This document shows, one piece after another, positions 1 through 12,531 of a DNA stretch of 64,000 nt. Positions within the stretch are counted from its first letter, which is position 1. Each line of letters opens with the position of its first letter. The translations under genes were made by a program, and so were the position numbers. The notes under the pieces were generated by a model. It made no database searches. It had not been told where the DNA came from and saw nothing but the letters and a program-made list of their open reading frames with translations. This DNA comes from Ulota crispa (Eukaryota > Streptophyta > Bryopsida > Orthotrichales > Orthotrichaceae): positions 33,487,678 to 33,551,677 of the forward strand of contig OY987244.1 in assembly GCA_963920765.1 (NCBI GenBank). Reading direction: 5' to 3'.

Positions 1-222
1 CCTAACCCTGGTGCTCCTCACTGTGATTTACCCACATTTATGTTGGAATTTCGAGGAATTAGACGTATTTTAGTTCAACCTCGTGTTCTTTCAAGTGATA
101 TTCCTTCATTCCTTTCGGCATATAAAATTAAGGACACATGGAGTGCATGCTATGGTTAGGAACTTACAGGTTTCTAACCTCTCCTTCAAGGTCTTTATGT
201 TACTGATGATTTAGATTTGTAA
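1..222 (+). pseudogene. 3' end of an unrecognised, decayed coding region
   Basis: Frame 1 reads from the window edge to a TAA at 220-222, with coherent protein-like sequence (for example PTFMLEFRGIRRILVQ) interrupted only by a TAG near position 156 and a TAA near 177. The start lies outside the window. I do not recognise the family. The regular composition and two isolated stops suggest a decayed transposon or gene fragment rather than chance. Confidence 0.35.
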
Positions 223-320
223 AAATAAATTGCAAAGCATGTGAACAAATTACGAGAGTTGCATGATTGACTACATTGATAAATTTTGCAATAACAATAC
301 ATTATATGTAAGAGAAATAG

Positions 321-925
321 GGGGGACAAATGAGATTTTAGCCATGTACCTATAGCTAAACTACTTTGTGTGATTTTTTGAAATTTTTATGGAAGATGGG
401 ATTTCAAAGATTTGTGTGGTCATCTTATTTTTCTTCATTCCAACATTTATTATAGAAGTTATGCATGAATTTCTGAAAAAGAGGGGAAGGCAAGCAGTCC
501 AAAAACTTTTTTAAATTTGATTTAAAAATAAATAAAAATATGAAATTAGTTCTTTACATTTACATATAGGTGGGAAGCTTTGAATCATTCAATTTTGACT
601 AATGAGTGAGAAGTTTTAGTTTGCAGGTAGGTATGGGACTCCCAAACCTCCATTCCTTGTGCCTCTTGTAAAATTTGGTCCTTTATTTTTTTGAGCTCTT
701 TGTGTTTTTTTTTTTTTGACTTTTTTTTTTCTAAGCTGTTGTAGACTAAGGTTCCTTGGTTTTCACCATTTGGATACAATTAAATTAGATTTCTAAATTT
801 TACATTAATCCTCTAATATTGCCTAGTGTATATGCAAATTTCATGGCCTTTCAACATTGCAAGATTTTACAAAGTATGATCCATACCTCCAATTCATTTG
901 AAAATTCTCCCACTTACCTAACTTG
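321..925 (+). repeat. Diverged internal copy of the 0.93-kb TTAA element
   Basis: The stretch from about 321 (GGGGGACAAATGAGATTTTAG, then a CATGTACCTATAGCTAA block) follows the internal sequence of the elements at 7497 and 9753, through to the CCCACTTACCTAACTTGGTCT block near 910, which matches about 8103-8125. The terminal CCC/GGG ends with TTAA are not recognisable, so this is a truncated or heavily mutated copy. Boundaries are approximate. Confidence 0.5.
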
Positions 926-1697
926 GTCTATGTCTAATATGAGGCATATAGGATAAAAATTAGACTATGCATTATCATGATTGAGATTTTGGATGACTAA
1001 AAATAGGCATGTGTTCTATATTTGATTGATTCTAGTCATGCACTATAATACGCACCATCATAACAAATGAGGTTGTAGCCTTGCATGTATTACATTGAAT
1101 AAAATGAGACAACAATAAGAATCATCAATACACATGCATGTTTCTTTCAATTTTGGATATAAAGAAGATAGAACAATAGGGAAGGCTTTCATGACATTAC
1201 AATTTAGAAAGTTAGGAATATTAGAAATGATCCCTAATTAATCCATAAAGAACCAAGAAGCACACTCTGGATCTTTCAAATATTTGGGCAACCACTTCTT
1301 GTGTAAGTACTCAAGATAAGATTGTGGAAACAAGAGTAGACATGCCCATATTTGGAAACTTGCATCACTCCCAAAAAACGGTAGAATTCATCCATTTTTT
1401 AGTGATACATGGTACCATGTGCAATTAGGCATAAAAACAAGCACTTTTTGAAAAAACCATGAACATCAAAACTGAGAGAGAAAATTGCCTACAAAATATT
1501 CAAAAGCACTTTACAATGGTTGCGTCAATAGTCAAAACTTGCAATCAAGTATTGTTGATTACGTAATGACGCCTATCTTACAATCTTTATTTAGAAAAGA
1601 TCACTTTGGCAACTATTCCACGTGATGTTCTAAGTTTACACCGTATTGATTTGTAGCTAGGATTTGTTACCATAAAAATCTCTTCCACAAAACCCCC
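926..1697. other. AT-rich intergenic stretch, nothing recognised
   Basis: No credible ORF, tandem repeat or terminal inverted repeat was seen between the partial TTAA element and the next complete one. Confidence 0.5.
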
Positions 1698-1929
1698 TTA
1701 ACCCTTGAATGGCACATCGGCCATCTTTGGCCATATGTACGGCTGTATATACAGCCGTATTTGAGCTGCTCTGAGGGCTTTCCAAAAAAAATTATGCACC
1801 CACCATTGTACAACTCTTCAATATGTATGGTTGTAACACTTAATTTTCATCTAATTCAAACTTCTGAATATTGATTGCAATTGTATTTGGTACTGTATCT
1901 CTAGAGCCCAAGGGAACTTCAGGGGTTAA
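1698..1929 (+). mobile_element. 232-bp TTAA-bounded MITE, family A copy 1
   Basis: The element is flanked by TTAA at 1698-1701 and 1926-1929 and has ends CCCTTGAATGGC and, on the reverse strand, CCCCTGAAGTTCCC. It carries a perfect 22-bp palindrome at 1738-1759. It is homologous over its whole length to 10723-10952, which lies in the opposite orientation. TTAA target duplication with CCC-type ends is the hallmark of the piggyBac superfamily. No transposase is encoded, so it would be non-autonomous. Confidence 0.75.
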
Positions 1930-3000
1930 TGTAATGACAATTTCAACAAGGTAATTCCCCACTTCCAATTTTCTACTAGTACATTGTGAGCATTGGATGA
2001 TCATAAAGTTTGTTGAGCATATAGCCAAGTTCATGCACTGTATGGAATTCAAGTGCACAAGAATTTTGTATCACTTTGGATGACTCTAAAAAAATTTGAC
2101 ACCCTAGATAAGCTTTAGACAAGCTTTAAAAAGGTTTCCACCATACTTTGAGTGTTATTTATCTACTAAAGCATGCCCTTACAAAGTCCAAAATTTTGAT
2201 AGGGTTTACATAAGTAAGTGACAAAATAGATCCTCTAGTTAAATTATTGAAAAAGTTTCAAAAATTTAATTCACTAATCATTTTATTGAGAGAGGTCAAT
2301 CTCAACCCATTTGAGCATGTAATCACAAAGGAATTTAAGAGGTTGAGTAACAAATGTAGGCAACAAAGTGGGCTCCAAAACTCATAGATATTAGAAAGCA
2401 TAATGACATTGAGAATAGCTAGAATCAAATTTAGAACAAAAAGAGAAAGTCAATTGACATGAATGGAAATTGATCAAATGTCAATATTCTCTAAGGTACA
2501 ACTCAAAATTGCCAAGCAAATTTTAAGTGTCAACCCACGTGAACAAACCTAAAAAATATACAAAACTTCTATGATAAAAAAATGTGATAAAAAAGGGGAA
2601 GTATAGATGCTTAAGGAAAACTTTAAAATATTAATAAAATAGAAATGTACCTAATTTGCACAAATTCTTGCTGGATATAGAACAGCGGTTGCTAATCTAA
2701 TATGCTTATAATGTAATTTTTACATCACACAATCATGAAATGACTTAAAGCAAAAGAAACTAAAAGATGAAAAGTTATAAAGACCCTAGCCCAATATGGC
2801 TTGAGTCCTCCCTCACCCAAAAAATGATATAATTATCGGTAATCATGTAGTCGACAATATTAATCATCTTTGTTCTCAACAAACTAAGAACTTATTCTTA
2901 ATCATAGGTGGTATTTTTCATGATGCAAAGGCGGCTTGTAAATGGAGCACATGAGTCTTACAGCAACCACTACAAAGTCAAGAATTCTCCAATAAGGCTC
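1930..3000. other. AT-rich intergenic stretch, nothing recognised
   Basis: Short ORFs only, with no conserved motif. No terminal repeats were seen. Confidence 0.45.
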
Positions 3001-3934
3001 TTAACCCTTTAGTGCTCGGTTGACCACTTTTGGGTTGATTTTGGTACTCCGTGATTCTTGTCATCTTTGTTCTATTTAATTTGCAAAAACACAGAATGTA
3101 ACGGAGTTGGGGGTTTAGTTTGTGCTCTTACTGGAACAAATTTCAAAGCAAGGCACAAAGAAACATGGTAGCTATGAATGTTTTACATATGATGCTTGGA
3201 ATCTCATACAAGTGTAACAAATGAAATACTAATTCAGTGCAATCGTGACGTGGCCCCAAATCCCACATATTGCACCCAAAGTATTTGGTGCTAACTCTCT
3301 AGTAGTTTTGCAAAAGATGCATGATTTATTCAAAAGTTCTACTAGTGGCGTATTTCAGCTACAACATTGCATATTCCATGAAATCTTAGGTTCCAAAGGT
3401 TTGCAATGCTAAATGTGGGACCTTGTACCTCAAATCACACCCAATGTACATGATATTGACCAATCAGATTTTGCGGAAACATGTTCCATGCATGTTGTAT
3501 GCAACTGTATATGTGTGGCCACGTTTGCATTCTTCCAATGCTCAATTTCATAAATCATGCCATGAAATGCACAAATTGACTCAAATTTTGTGTTTTTTTA
3601 AGAAGTGCAGTAACCTAGAATAGGGCAATAGCCTCTATGAAGTTCACCACTATCAAAATTTCAATTGCATGATTGACACTAATTAGTTAGAGTGCCTCAC
3701 GTTTTTGCATAAGAAGTTTTTTTGGATCATCAAGCTTCTCACAATCCTCATGTGGAATTGTTCTGATAGATCAAACTTTAAAAAAAAATTCATAATGCCA
3801 AATTTTATAACTTTGATATGTCTGGTCCGATCTGATTTTAGAAACTCATATTTTGTCCTTGAATGTGTTTTGCAAACCGTATAGTGAAAATTTGAGGTGT
3901 CCCCTCAAATGGTTGACAGGCACTAAAGGGTTAA
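3001..3934. mobile_element. 0.93-kb TTAA-bounded element, family B
   Basis: It starts TTAACCCTTTAGTGCTCGG and ends GGCACTAAAGGGTTAA at 3934. The inverted repeats begin CCCTTTAGTG on both sides and extend imperfectly for about 30 bp (TTGACCAC against TCAACCAT). No transposase-like ORF is present. The structure fits a non-autonomous piggyBac-like element. The interior differs from the 7497/9753 family. Confidence 0.75.
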
Positions 3935-4428
3935 AGCTTGCAAACACACATTCCATATTCTAGTACTCAATTTATGATTGAAATCATGTTTTTGTTTATT
4001 TTAGTATGACATGCATCTATATTTTACTGAAAGACAAATCTGAACACAATCATGACCAATAAGCACACGCAATAGTGACAGCTGTCACTCTCTTGAATTC
4101 CTAAAATTATGCATACACAAGTAGAATTTTTGAACTTGTGCACTGTTTTTGTGACCCATGATCGGTTCAAAATGCCCGGTCCGAATTAGAGCCTCCTACC
4201 TTATAACATCATCTACAATGGGTCTAGATGAAAGTGACGGAACGCGTTCATCCAGTCAGCCCTCAGATGGTCTCGCCTCGGAAAATTCCGAACTTGCAAT
4301 ATTCTAGGGCTGGGAGAGGTTTGGGAACGAAGCACTTCATGACTTTGGAGTTGAGCTCACACTCTCTCTTTTGCTGTGCAGGCATCTCGCCATTGCTCTG
4401 CGTCCGCCTTCCTCTCTCGCCCTTCGTC
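3935..4428 (+). promoter_or_regulatory. 5' flank and pyrimidine-rich leader of the eL8 gene
   Basis: The element-free interval between the TTAA element and the eL8 start codon must hold the promoter. From about 4360 to 4428 it becomes strongly pyrimidine-rich (runs such as CTCTCTCTTTT and CCTTCCTCTCTCGCCC), which is common for leaders of ribosomal protein mRNAs. I cannot place the transcription start or a convincing TATA box. Confidence 0.4.
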
Positions 4429-6227
4429 ATGGTATTGTGCTCTTCTCTCCCTCCCCTCTCTATGTTCTGTTTCTCTTCATCCTTTCTTCTATCAATGCCC
4501 CTTTTTTTGGGACGGCCCGCTCTGCTCTGCGTGAAAAAAATTGTGTCCGGATTTAGGATTTCGCCGTTTGAATTTTGGCGTTGGCGTTTCTTTCCAGAGA
4601 TGTCGATGTGACTTGACTGATTTCCTTTCTGGGTGATGTCTAGGCCCCCAAGAGAGGTACGCTCAAGGCTCCGGTCGCTGCACCGGCTCAGAAGAAGCAG
4701 GTGAGAGACCTAATTTACGTATTAGGGTTTTTCTTTTTTGCTTCTCCATGTAGTAAGACTTTGTGCTACCGCTTGTCTCAATTTGTAGTGGCATTCATTG
4801 GGGATAAAAGCAGGAGCCCGCGAAGACTGTGAATCCTCTGTTCGAGAAGAGGCCGAAGCAGTTCGGCATCGGAGGAGCTCTCCCACCCAAGCGCGATCTT
4901 CACAGATTCGTTAAATGGCCCAAGTATGTGCGCATTCAGCGCCAGCGACGTGTGTTGAACCAGCGCTTGAAGGTGCCTCCTGCCCTTAACCAGTTCACGA
5001 AAACGCTCGATAAGAACCTTGGTAAGACATCTCATTGCTTCTATCGGGGGTATTTATTCTTTGGGCCCGATTCTTGGAATGGAAAAATCACATCCTTGTA
5101 ACGTCTATGTATGTGAGACGACGAATTCAATGTGATTGATGCGTGACTGCCTACCCTGTCTTCAGCCACCAGCTTGTTTAAGCTGCTGTTGAAGTACCGC
5201 CCTGAGGATAGGGCTGCTAAGAAGGAACGTCTTCTGAACAAGGCTAAGGCCGAGTCTGAGGGCAAGACCTTGGAGTCCAAGAAGCCTGTGGTCGTGAAGT
5301 ACGGCATCAACCACATCACCTATCTCATTGAGCAGGTATGTATTGTTATGTTGCAATGTCTAAAGTGCTGCAATATTGTGTATGAAGAGATACTTTTTAA
5401 AAGAATATTTCGTTGCTTTTAATGAACCAGCTAAACCGATCCAGTCGAACTTGATCCCTTGAGAGGTGCGTTGTGTTAAGTTTGCATCTGAAACCATGCA
5501 GGGAAAGGCCCAGCTTGTGGTTATTGCTCACGATGTGGACCCAGTTGAGCTGGTCGTATGGCTACCCGCACTTTGCCGCAAGATGGGCGTGCCTTACGCG
5601 ATCGTCAAGGGCAAATCTCGCTTGGGACAGGTATGTTGTTGTTCTCTTATATTTTCTGGACATCACTGTTATTTGTGGCTTAAGTGTGCTCTGGATGGTT
5701 ATTTCAAGACAAGGGCTTGAACTTCTGGTGGGCTTAAACGTCTGTGGCAAATATGTTGTTTCTAAACTATAGAGTTAATTATCCTGATGCAGATCGTGCA
5801 CGCTAAGACCGCTACCGCGCTGTGCTTAACTTCGGTGAAGAATGCGGATAAGCATGATTTCTCCAAGATAGTTGAATCTGTGAAGGTAATATTATCATGT
5901 TTACCGTACTTTATAAATTTACTGCTTTTCAAGTTTTTGGCACGTATGTGGCATGCGAATTGCAGCTTTTTTTGGGGATATTTGCAATGGTTATTAAGCT
6001 TATATATGTATTTTTTGCCCACATCCCAAACTCTTCTACGGCGATCTTGCGGACCAACGGGATATATTTTTAATGTGTGGTATCTATGAACACAGGCCAA
6101 CTTCAACGAGAAATTCGATGAGTACAGAAGGCAGTGGGGCGGAGGTATCATGGGTGTCAAGTCACAGGCCAAGACAAAGATCAGAGACCGACTTCTTGCC
6201 AAGGAAGCTGCACAGAGAGCTGTCTAG
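4429..6227 (+). CDS. RPL7A: 60S ribosomal protein L7a (eL8)
   Basis: This gene encodes a structural protein of the large cytosolic ribosomal subunit, with an L7Ae-type RNA-binding fold. Seven coding exons can be joined in frame: 4429-4431 (the ATG alone), 4644-4700, 4814-5021, 5166-5335, 5502-5630, 5793-5885 and 6096-6227. All introns are GT-AG, 112-212 bp. The product is 263 residues, close to the usual plant length of about 257. Recognisable blocks are the basic N-terminus [31 protein letters not shown], a central [11 protein letters not shown], the L7Ae core [20 protein letters not shown] and a C-terminal [10 protein letters not shown]. The reading frame ends in TAG with no disruption. Codon use is GC-richer than the surroundings, as expected for a highly expressed gene. 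TTAA-type transposons lie on both sides. Confidence 0.97.
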
Positions 6228-6845
6228 GTTTTTCTGGGGTCTTTATCAGTCTGTCGATACTGCATCTACAGATGTTTTTGTGAGGTAAGTTTTGTTATGG
6301 AATGAAATGCAACATGACTCCGCCGGTCATTCTGAGAACTTATGTGTTGTGATGACTGATTTTCAATGTGAATTTGATGATGAGGTGGTTAGTTTATTTT
6401 GCACCTTTCAGCCTGGTTTCTTATGGATTGTGTGCCTGGTCCAGCTTTGCATGCGTGTGATTACTAATTACCTGGAATCGAAATTTTTAGTCCTTGGTAT
6501 CGCTGACTTTGCTATTTTCTGAGCGGATGTAACTTGTATCTTGTGCAAGTGTCAGCCCTTATGCTTATCACTCAATTAATCTATTAAATTCCCTCTTGGG
6601 TACAATCAAGCAACGAATCTGTTGATACTTAAACAAGTGAAGTGCTACTATAACAATTACGAAGTCTCCGTCGTGTAATTCCTTTACATAATTAACCCCG
6701 CCTAAGGTGCAACGACTACATTGTAAACTTCGATGCTTACACCAGATAATAAGGTATTTTCTCCTTCCTGCCTTCCTGCTCATGCTTACAATCGAACCTA
6801 GTTAGGTGAATCTTAGTCATGGGGTAGTGACGAAAATTTACGTAA
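6228..6845 (+). other. 3' untranslated region and downstream flank of eL8
   Basis: This holds the 3' UTR of the eL8 gene. GT/T-rich sequence follows the stop codon. No unambiguous polyadenylation signal or end point can be fixed by eye. No other gene is seen. Confidence 0.4.
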
Positions 6846-7481
6846 TTAACCCCTCACCGCCCATGGGCCCCTCTGAATTTTATTCAGTGCGCAACTTTTT
6901 TCAAGATTTTTTTTAGTGATTATTATTATTTTAAATTCTTATTGAAGTATAGTTTCAGTATTAGGAGTCTGCTTTTGAAAATAAATTAAAGTGATTTGTT
7001 TATTCAAGATTTTGTGCAAGGGTGTCCATTGTAAATTTTCACTTTCTAGTGTTAAAGGCTCTTGGAAATGAGCCTCAAGTACACTAGAACTTGGAGAAAA
7101 ATCACATTAAAAATTCAATTTAAAAAATCATAGAATAGATTTTGAGAAGCCGTAAATTGATTGGGGTTATACATGTTATACTTTACATACTCATATTTTT
7201 TTGGTACCCTCAATTTTAGGTTTGAGATGCAAAAAGAGGATTGAAAGACTTCAAATCACTTTTGCATTTTTAACACCCTCGTGATCAAACATTATAATAT
7301 TTCAATCCACAAGTGATATTGCTTTGGTTTCTTTTCCTATGTGATCTATAACATGTCTACTTTGAAATTGTACGGTTGCGCTTCAAAGAAAATTGATAAG
7401 ATTGATCAAAATGTGAGCATTTTGTTCACTTTCAAGCAAATTTTAAGATACTAAAAAATACCATGGGCGGTGAGGGGTTAA
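6846..7481. mobile_element. 636-bp TTAA-bounded MITE, family C
   Basis: TTAA at 6846-6849 is followed by CCCCTCACCGCCCATGG, and the exact inverse CCATGGGCGGTGAGGGG precedes TTAA at 7478-7481. That is a perfect 17-bp terminal inverted repeat, the best preserved in the window. No coding capacity is seen. It sits about 620 bp downstream of the eL8 stop codon. Confidence 0.85.
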
Positions 7482-7496
7482 ATAGACGTGTTGCTA

Positions 7497-8433
7497 TTAA
7501 CCCTTAAAGGCTCAACTGTCCCCCGGGGATAGTTGAGATTTTGGGCATGTACCTATAGCTAATCTAGTTTTTGTGATTTTTTAAAACTTTATTGAAGGTG
7601 AGGAATTCCAAGACCTATTTGGGAATCTAATTTTTTTGTCATTTTGGCATTTGACAAAGAAGTTATGCAAGAATTTCTGTTGCCTGAGGGAGGTAGGACA
7701 ATCCGGGCAGCCCAAAAACTTCTTAAAAATTTGTATTTTTGAAAAATAGAAATCTGAAATTGGTTCTTTAGATTTTTTTCATATGTGGGAAGCTTTTAAT
7801 CATTCAACTTCAATCGATGAGATGAAAGTTATGAGATGTTGTAGTTTGTGGGCAGTTATGGATTCTCTACTCTAAAATAAACTTTGAAGTCCTTTATTTT
7901 CCACAATTTTTAATCTTTTGGAAAAAAAAACTAAACCTAAGGAAGTAGATTGTTTATCACAACACTATGACCTTTGGGATTTTCATTTTTTCATTTTAAT
8001 AGTTAAATTCTTAACAATTTAGTGATTTGACTCATTCTCTACTTCCTTTTACTTACTATTTTTTCCCATGTGTTGTATAGTTCCAATTGGTTTGAAAATT
8101 CTCCCACACATACCTAACTTGGTCTGCTACATGGAAAAAATAAACCTCAACTTTGTGTAGAGATTTTTTTCATGTGAGTGTGGACAAAGGCTTCTACAAT
8201 TTTTTGGACAGCACAAAAAGAAACCTTTGTTTCACTTTAGAAGTAAATATCTCCCTCCTCTACATCTAGAATGACTTGATTTTTTCCCACAGTACCTCTT
8301 CTAGTCCAAGGCAAGATCCTATAGTTGGATTTGCAAAACAAACTTTATTTCCTACTTTTCTACTCATTCCCCCTAAAATGACAGTTAATAGTGACTTTCA
8401 CTGGAGAAAACTACTTGGGCATTTAGGGGTTAA
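7497..8433 (+). mobile_element. 0.94-kb TTAA-bounded element, family D copy
   Basis: TTAA at 7497-7500 leads into CCCTTAAAGGCTCAACTG; the other end reads CTTGGGCATTTAGGGG before TTAA at 8430-8433. It lies 15 bp after family C. The interior (CATGTACCTATAGCTAATCTAG and the regions downstream) is shared with 9753-10673, 37568-39595 and the partial copy at 321-925. Non-autonomous. Confidence 0.75.
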
Positions 8434-9752
8434 ATGAGCTAATCTTAAATTATCTTAGTAGGCGCATGTATCCCGGTCCTATTTGTATCGCAGGATTTCT
8501 TGTCACTTTTCCACAAGCACAGGCACAAGATTTATTGTTGAACTTCTCTATTGTAGCAAGAAGAATTCAAAACTTCAAATTCCTCACTTTGTTTGTTTTC
8601 ATTCAACAACGTATGAAAGGAAATTGATTTGTTCATTTTCCAAATATTACTTACGTATTTTCTAGAAGTCATAAAAATACCCATTTTTCCTGTGAAAATT
8701 TGCAATTATTGTGAATTTCTGAATTAAAAGTGAAAGACATTCATTTAATCCATGTGAATATTGTAGTGTAGAACACTAGAGCGCAAAAAACTTCAGTGTC
8801 ACTCTAAAATTAAAATAGTAACACTCATGTGTTGATATTTTCAGAGTTCATATTGTAGTATTTTTATAATTTAGAAAAAAGTTAACTTTTCAAATTGGTG
8901 TAGAAATTGTAGTTCTTAGAACTCTTAAGGTTCATTTTGTTAGATGGGTCAAACACAAAAATATTACTTTTGAGCTAAAATCCAAATAATGGAAACTAGA
9001 GAAAGTTGCTAAAATATACTGCATAACATTCAGTAGCTTGAAGAGAGATTGTTTTTCCCTCTTTTCAGGTATCATCCATGAACTTCATCCATTTTTTTTT
9101 TCTAAATTTCTAACATGGCTAGGCTCCCACATTGACATATATGTACTAAATTGAGCCTCTCTTTTATAACCTCTTTGACAAATTCAGCCATGTGGAATAT
9201 TTCACACCATTTTTTTGGAGGGAGGACAACCTCTGGTAGTGCTACTGAATGTTAGGTCATCCCTGCATCCTCCTTATAATCATTTCAAGTACATAAAATG
9301 TCTTTCCAGGCGTTCCAAGATTAAATAATAATTCACGGCGTTCCAAGGTTAAATTAAAATTGGCATCTTACAGGTGGCCAAATTTTCTGAATGCCAAATC
9401 CTTCTTTTCCAAATTGATACATTTGGGCCAAATTTTGATTTTCTTATAACCAAAAGTTTCATAGATTTAATCACCTTTATTCTCTTGGAATGTTTTTTGT
9501 CTATGTAACAAATTTTTATTTAGTTTCTAATTGCGTGCTACTCTTGATAACACTATCTACGCACCAACACTAATAACCACAAATCTTAAAATCGTATCAT
9601 ATTCAAACCGGCAACTACTGTTATGAAATCCCAGTTAATTCTTTAACATTACAAGGAAACGAAGCAGTTCCATCTATACCTTTCTATAAAGTATTAACTT
9701 TGGTGAAAAAGCAAGGTATAGACTCTTGTGTTGTAGAATATAAGTGCTGTGA
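8434..9752. other. AT-rich intergenic stretch with poly-T/A runs
   Basis: No gene or structured repeat was seen. A short direct duplication GGCGTTCCAAG(A/G)TTAAAT occurs near 9309 and 9338. Confidence 0.45.
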
Positions 9753-10673
9753 TTAACCCCTAAAGGACCAGATCCCGTTTTTTTTTTGGAAACATAGCAA
9801 TTTCGGGCAAGTACCTATGGAGCTTTTCATGTTTTAGGCTGAAATTTTAATAGAATGTGGGGACAAGATTTATTTTTCATATGCACTAAATTTCATGATA
9901 TTTGGAATTATGAGTAAAAAGTTATGGCCTAATATGTTGTTTTTTACGTTTGTTGGGCAGCCTAGGCAGATTTTAAAATTTTTATTTTTTTCAAAAAAAT
10001 AAAATTTAAATGGGTTTAGGAGATTTACGTGAATGTAGGAAGCTTTGAATCATTCCATTTGGATCAACGAGATGAAAGTTACAAGGATTTTTTGTTTGCA
10101 AGCAGTTATGATTCTCTACTCCAAAATAAACTTTGAAGTCCTTTATTTTACTCAACTTTCAACATTTTGGAAAAAAAAAAAAAAACAAAGGATGAATATT
10201 GTTTATGACAACATTATGACCATTGGGACTCATTTTTCATTTCCATAATTAAATTCTTAACAATTTTGTGTTTTGAATCATTCTCTACTTCTTTTTACTT
10301 ACTAATTTTTTTCCATATGTTATACAACTCCAAATGATTTGAAACTTTTTTGACATGTACTTTACTTAGGTGGAATACAGAATTTAGAGAAGCACCGCCC
10401 ACATGGCCTTTTTTCCTTAGGAATTTCACCTTCTAAAGGGTAGCTGCCCGATTTTTCAGAAGATGTTTTTGAATATTCAAACCATTCTAACTTCCTATCT
10501 ACGTGGTGGAAAACTCTGAATTTTTTTCCACATCTTCTAAAACCATTCTTCTACAAGATCCTACGGTCACATATGCATAAAAATATTGTTCTTTTCAAAT
10601 TTGGTCGATGCTCTAAAAATGGCAATTCTAGAGAGGTTTTGGTGAAAACATTGCTTGGTCTTTTAGGGGTTAA
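9753..10673 (+). mobile_element. 0.92-kb TTAA-bounded element, family D copy
   Basis: TTAA at 9753-9756 leads into CCCCTAAAGGACCAGATC; the far end is TTGGTCTTTTAGGGG before TTAA at 10670-10673. The interior aligns with 7497-8433 (for example the GGGAAGCTTT/GAATCATTC block and the TGAAAGTTA...TTTGTTTGCAAGCAGTTATG block). Non-autonomous. Confidence 0.75.
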
Positions 10674-10722
10674 ATTAAGCCAATATAATTGTAAATATAT
10701 GTAAGAGATTTGAGATGGTTTA

Positions 10723-10952
10723 TTAACCCTGAAGGGCCCTTGGGCTTTGGAGATATGGTGCCAAATACGGTTGCAACCAATATTCAGAAGTTTGAATCAC
10801 CTGAAAATTAAGTGTTACAACCATACATATTGAAAGGTTATATGATGATGGGTGCATATTTTTTTTGAAAAGCCCTCAAAGCAGCTCAAATACGTCTGTA
10901 CATACAACCGTACATACGGCCGCAAAGAGCTTTCGGGCCGTTCATGGGTTAA
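10723..10952 (-). mobile_element. 230-bp TTAA-bounded MITE, family A copy 2
   Basis: TTAA at 10723-10726 with CCCTGAAGGGCCCTTGGGC, and GGGCCGTTCATGGG before TTAA at 10949-10952. Its full length matches the reverse complement of 1698-1929, including the central TTAAGTGTTACAACCATACA block. The two independent copies with identical boundaries define the element ends. Confidence 0.8.
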
Positions 10953-11964
10953 GGTTGTTAGGAAAAACATAAAAAGTGTTCCTATGTTCTTCCAAAATAA
11001 TTAATCATAGGGGAACTTTCAATATTGTGGAAATTTTCAATATTATGGCTGACCAAGGGATATGTTCTATACTTCCCGTAAAATGAATTGAACTCTTACT
11101 AACTTATTCTAAACCCAATATGTTGTGAAGTCTGAGAAACGATGATGGATACGGAGGCACATTATTAGTCTTTATTAGTACATTACATGCCTAACTATAT
11201 CTGACATGTACCTGCATTTCGTTGAAAAAGCTGGAACCACAGAATTGGCCGGGTATAAGAAATTTTATCAACCCAATGTTATAATGTGATTGTGCCCACA
11301 AGAATAGCGACCTTGCCCCAAATCTCATTATTTTCGAACTCAAATTGGGGTTTTCCCAATTATAAATAAACAAACTAGTTGTCTGCAATCGTATCACTAG
11401 ATAACACCATGTGTCTGAGGTATATTCTGCAAGGATTGTCTTTAAGAATTGCCCTCCCTCTGCGGACTTCACACATAATTGTTCTCTTGAAAGTGAGATT
11501 TGTCAAGAGCTGGTCTCTTCAGACCACTAAGATTGCAAGCACTTAATTAGTGAGGTTAAAAAAATGCGGACTTAAGAGTGGGTTGAGGCGGATTTTACTC
11601 GACAAAATCAGAGTACTAAACATGGGTTGAATAAACCTGACTGATCTGCTGCAAATTTGCTAGTTCAGAACGGAACATAATTAGTTCATCTCACAATTCT
11701 ACATGAGCAAGTCAGTAGCATTGACAAGCAAGAGCTCACTTTCCATGCATCCGAAGCTCACATGGTAGACTCCAGCTCGGAGCAAACCGTCCTGGTGCAA
11801 ACCAGACTTCCGCTAACTTTCAAACCTCTGCAATCTCGATGTAAAAGGTCCAAAACTATGAAGCGAGTCATCTATTCGGCACTCATCTTTAGCGAGAAAG
11901 AGTGAGTATTTTCTTTTTATCAGCAACTACAGTGGTCAACTACGCTGGCTCCTGTTGCTTCATT
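10953..11964. other. Intergenic region, 3' flank of the KCR gene
   Basis: Sequence between the last TTAA element and the stop codon of the reductase gene on the minus strand. It should contain that gene's 3' UTR in its right part. No further gene was recognised. Confidence 0.4.
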
Positions 11965-12531
11965 CTAGTCCTTCTTTGTGGTGGCGTTCTCTTTCGCTTG
12001 ACCCTTGCGGCGGATGTTGAGATTCTTGCTCAGAAGAATGGAGTCCATGATGGGCTCGGGAATGAGTCGGATGATGAACCACATCACCGACTGCACCCAA
12101 TACGGCGTGATGACCGGCTCATAGCCTACCCATCCCAGGGCACATTTGGCGTACTGGTCTGCTGATGGCGCCGTGAAGGACGCCCTGATTTTGGACATCT
12201 TGGTCGCCACGTACAGCGGGATCTGCACACAACTCTCAGCCTCTCAGAGAGAAAGAGGCTCACAAAACTGAGCATTACCTTGCATTGCTGTACAAATCAA
12301 AAGCTCTCAAGTCTCTACAACACAAGGGAGCAAAACACGAACCTGGCACTGGACATCGATGCCACTGTGCTTATACTCCACATAAAGGGACCTTGATAGT
12401 TGCTCCACGTAACTGCAAGACACGCCAATGACCACTCCCTCTCGAGTAAGTCCAACATCCTGCCCTACAACAAGTCTTCCCAAAGGCTTGCCAATCCCAA
12501 CATCTGAAGAGGAAAATCCACAAGTCCCAGA

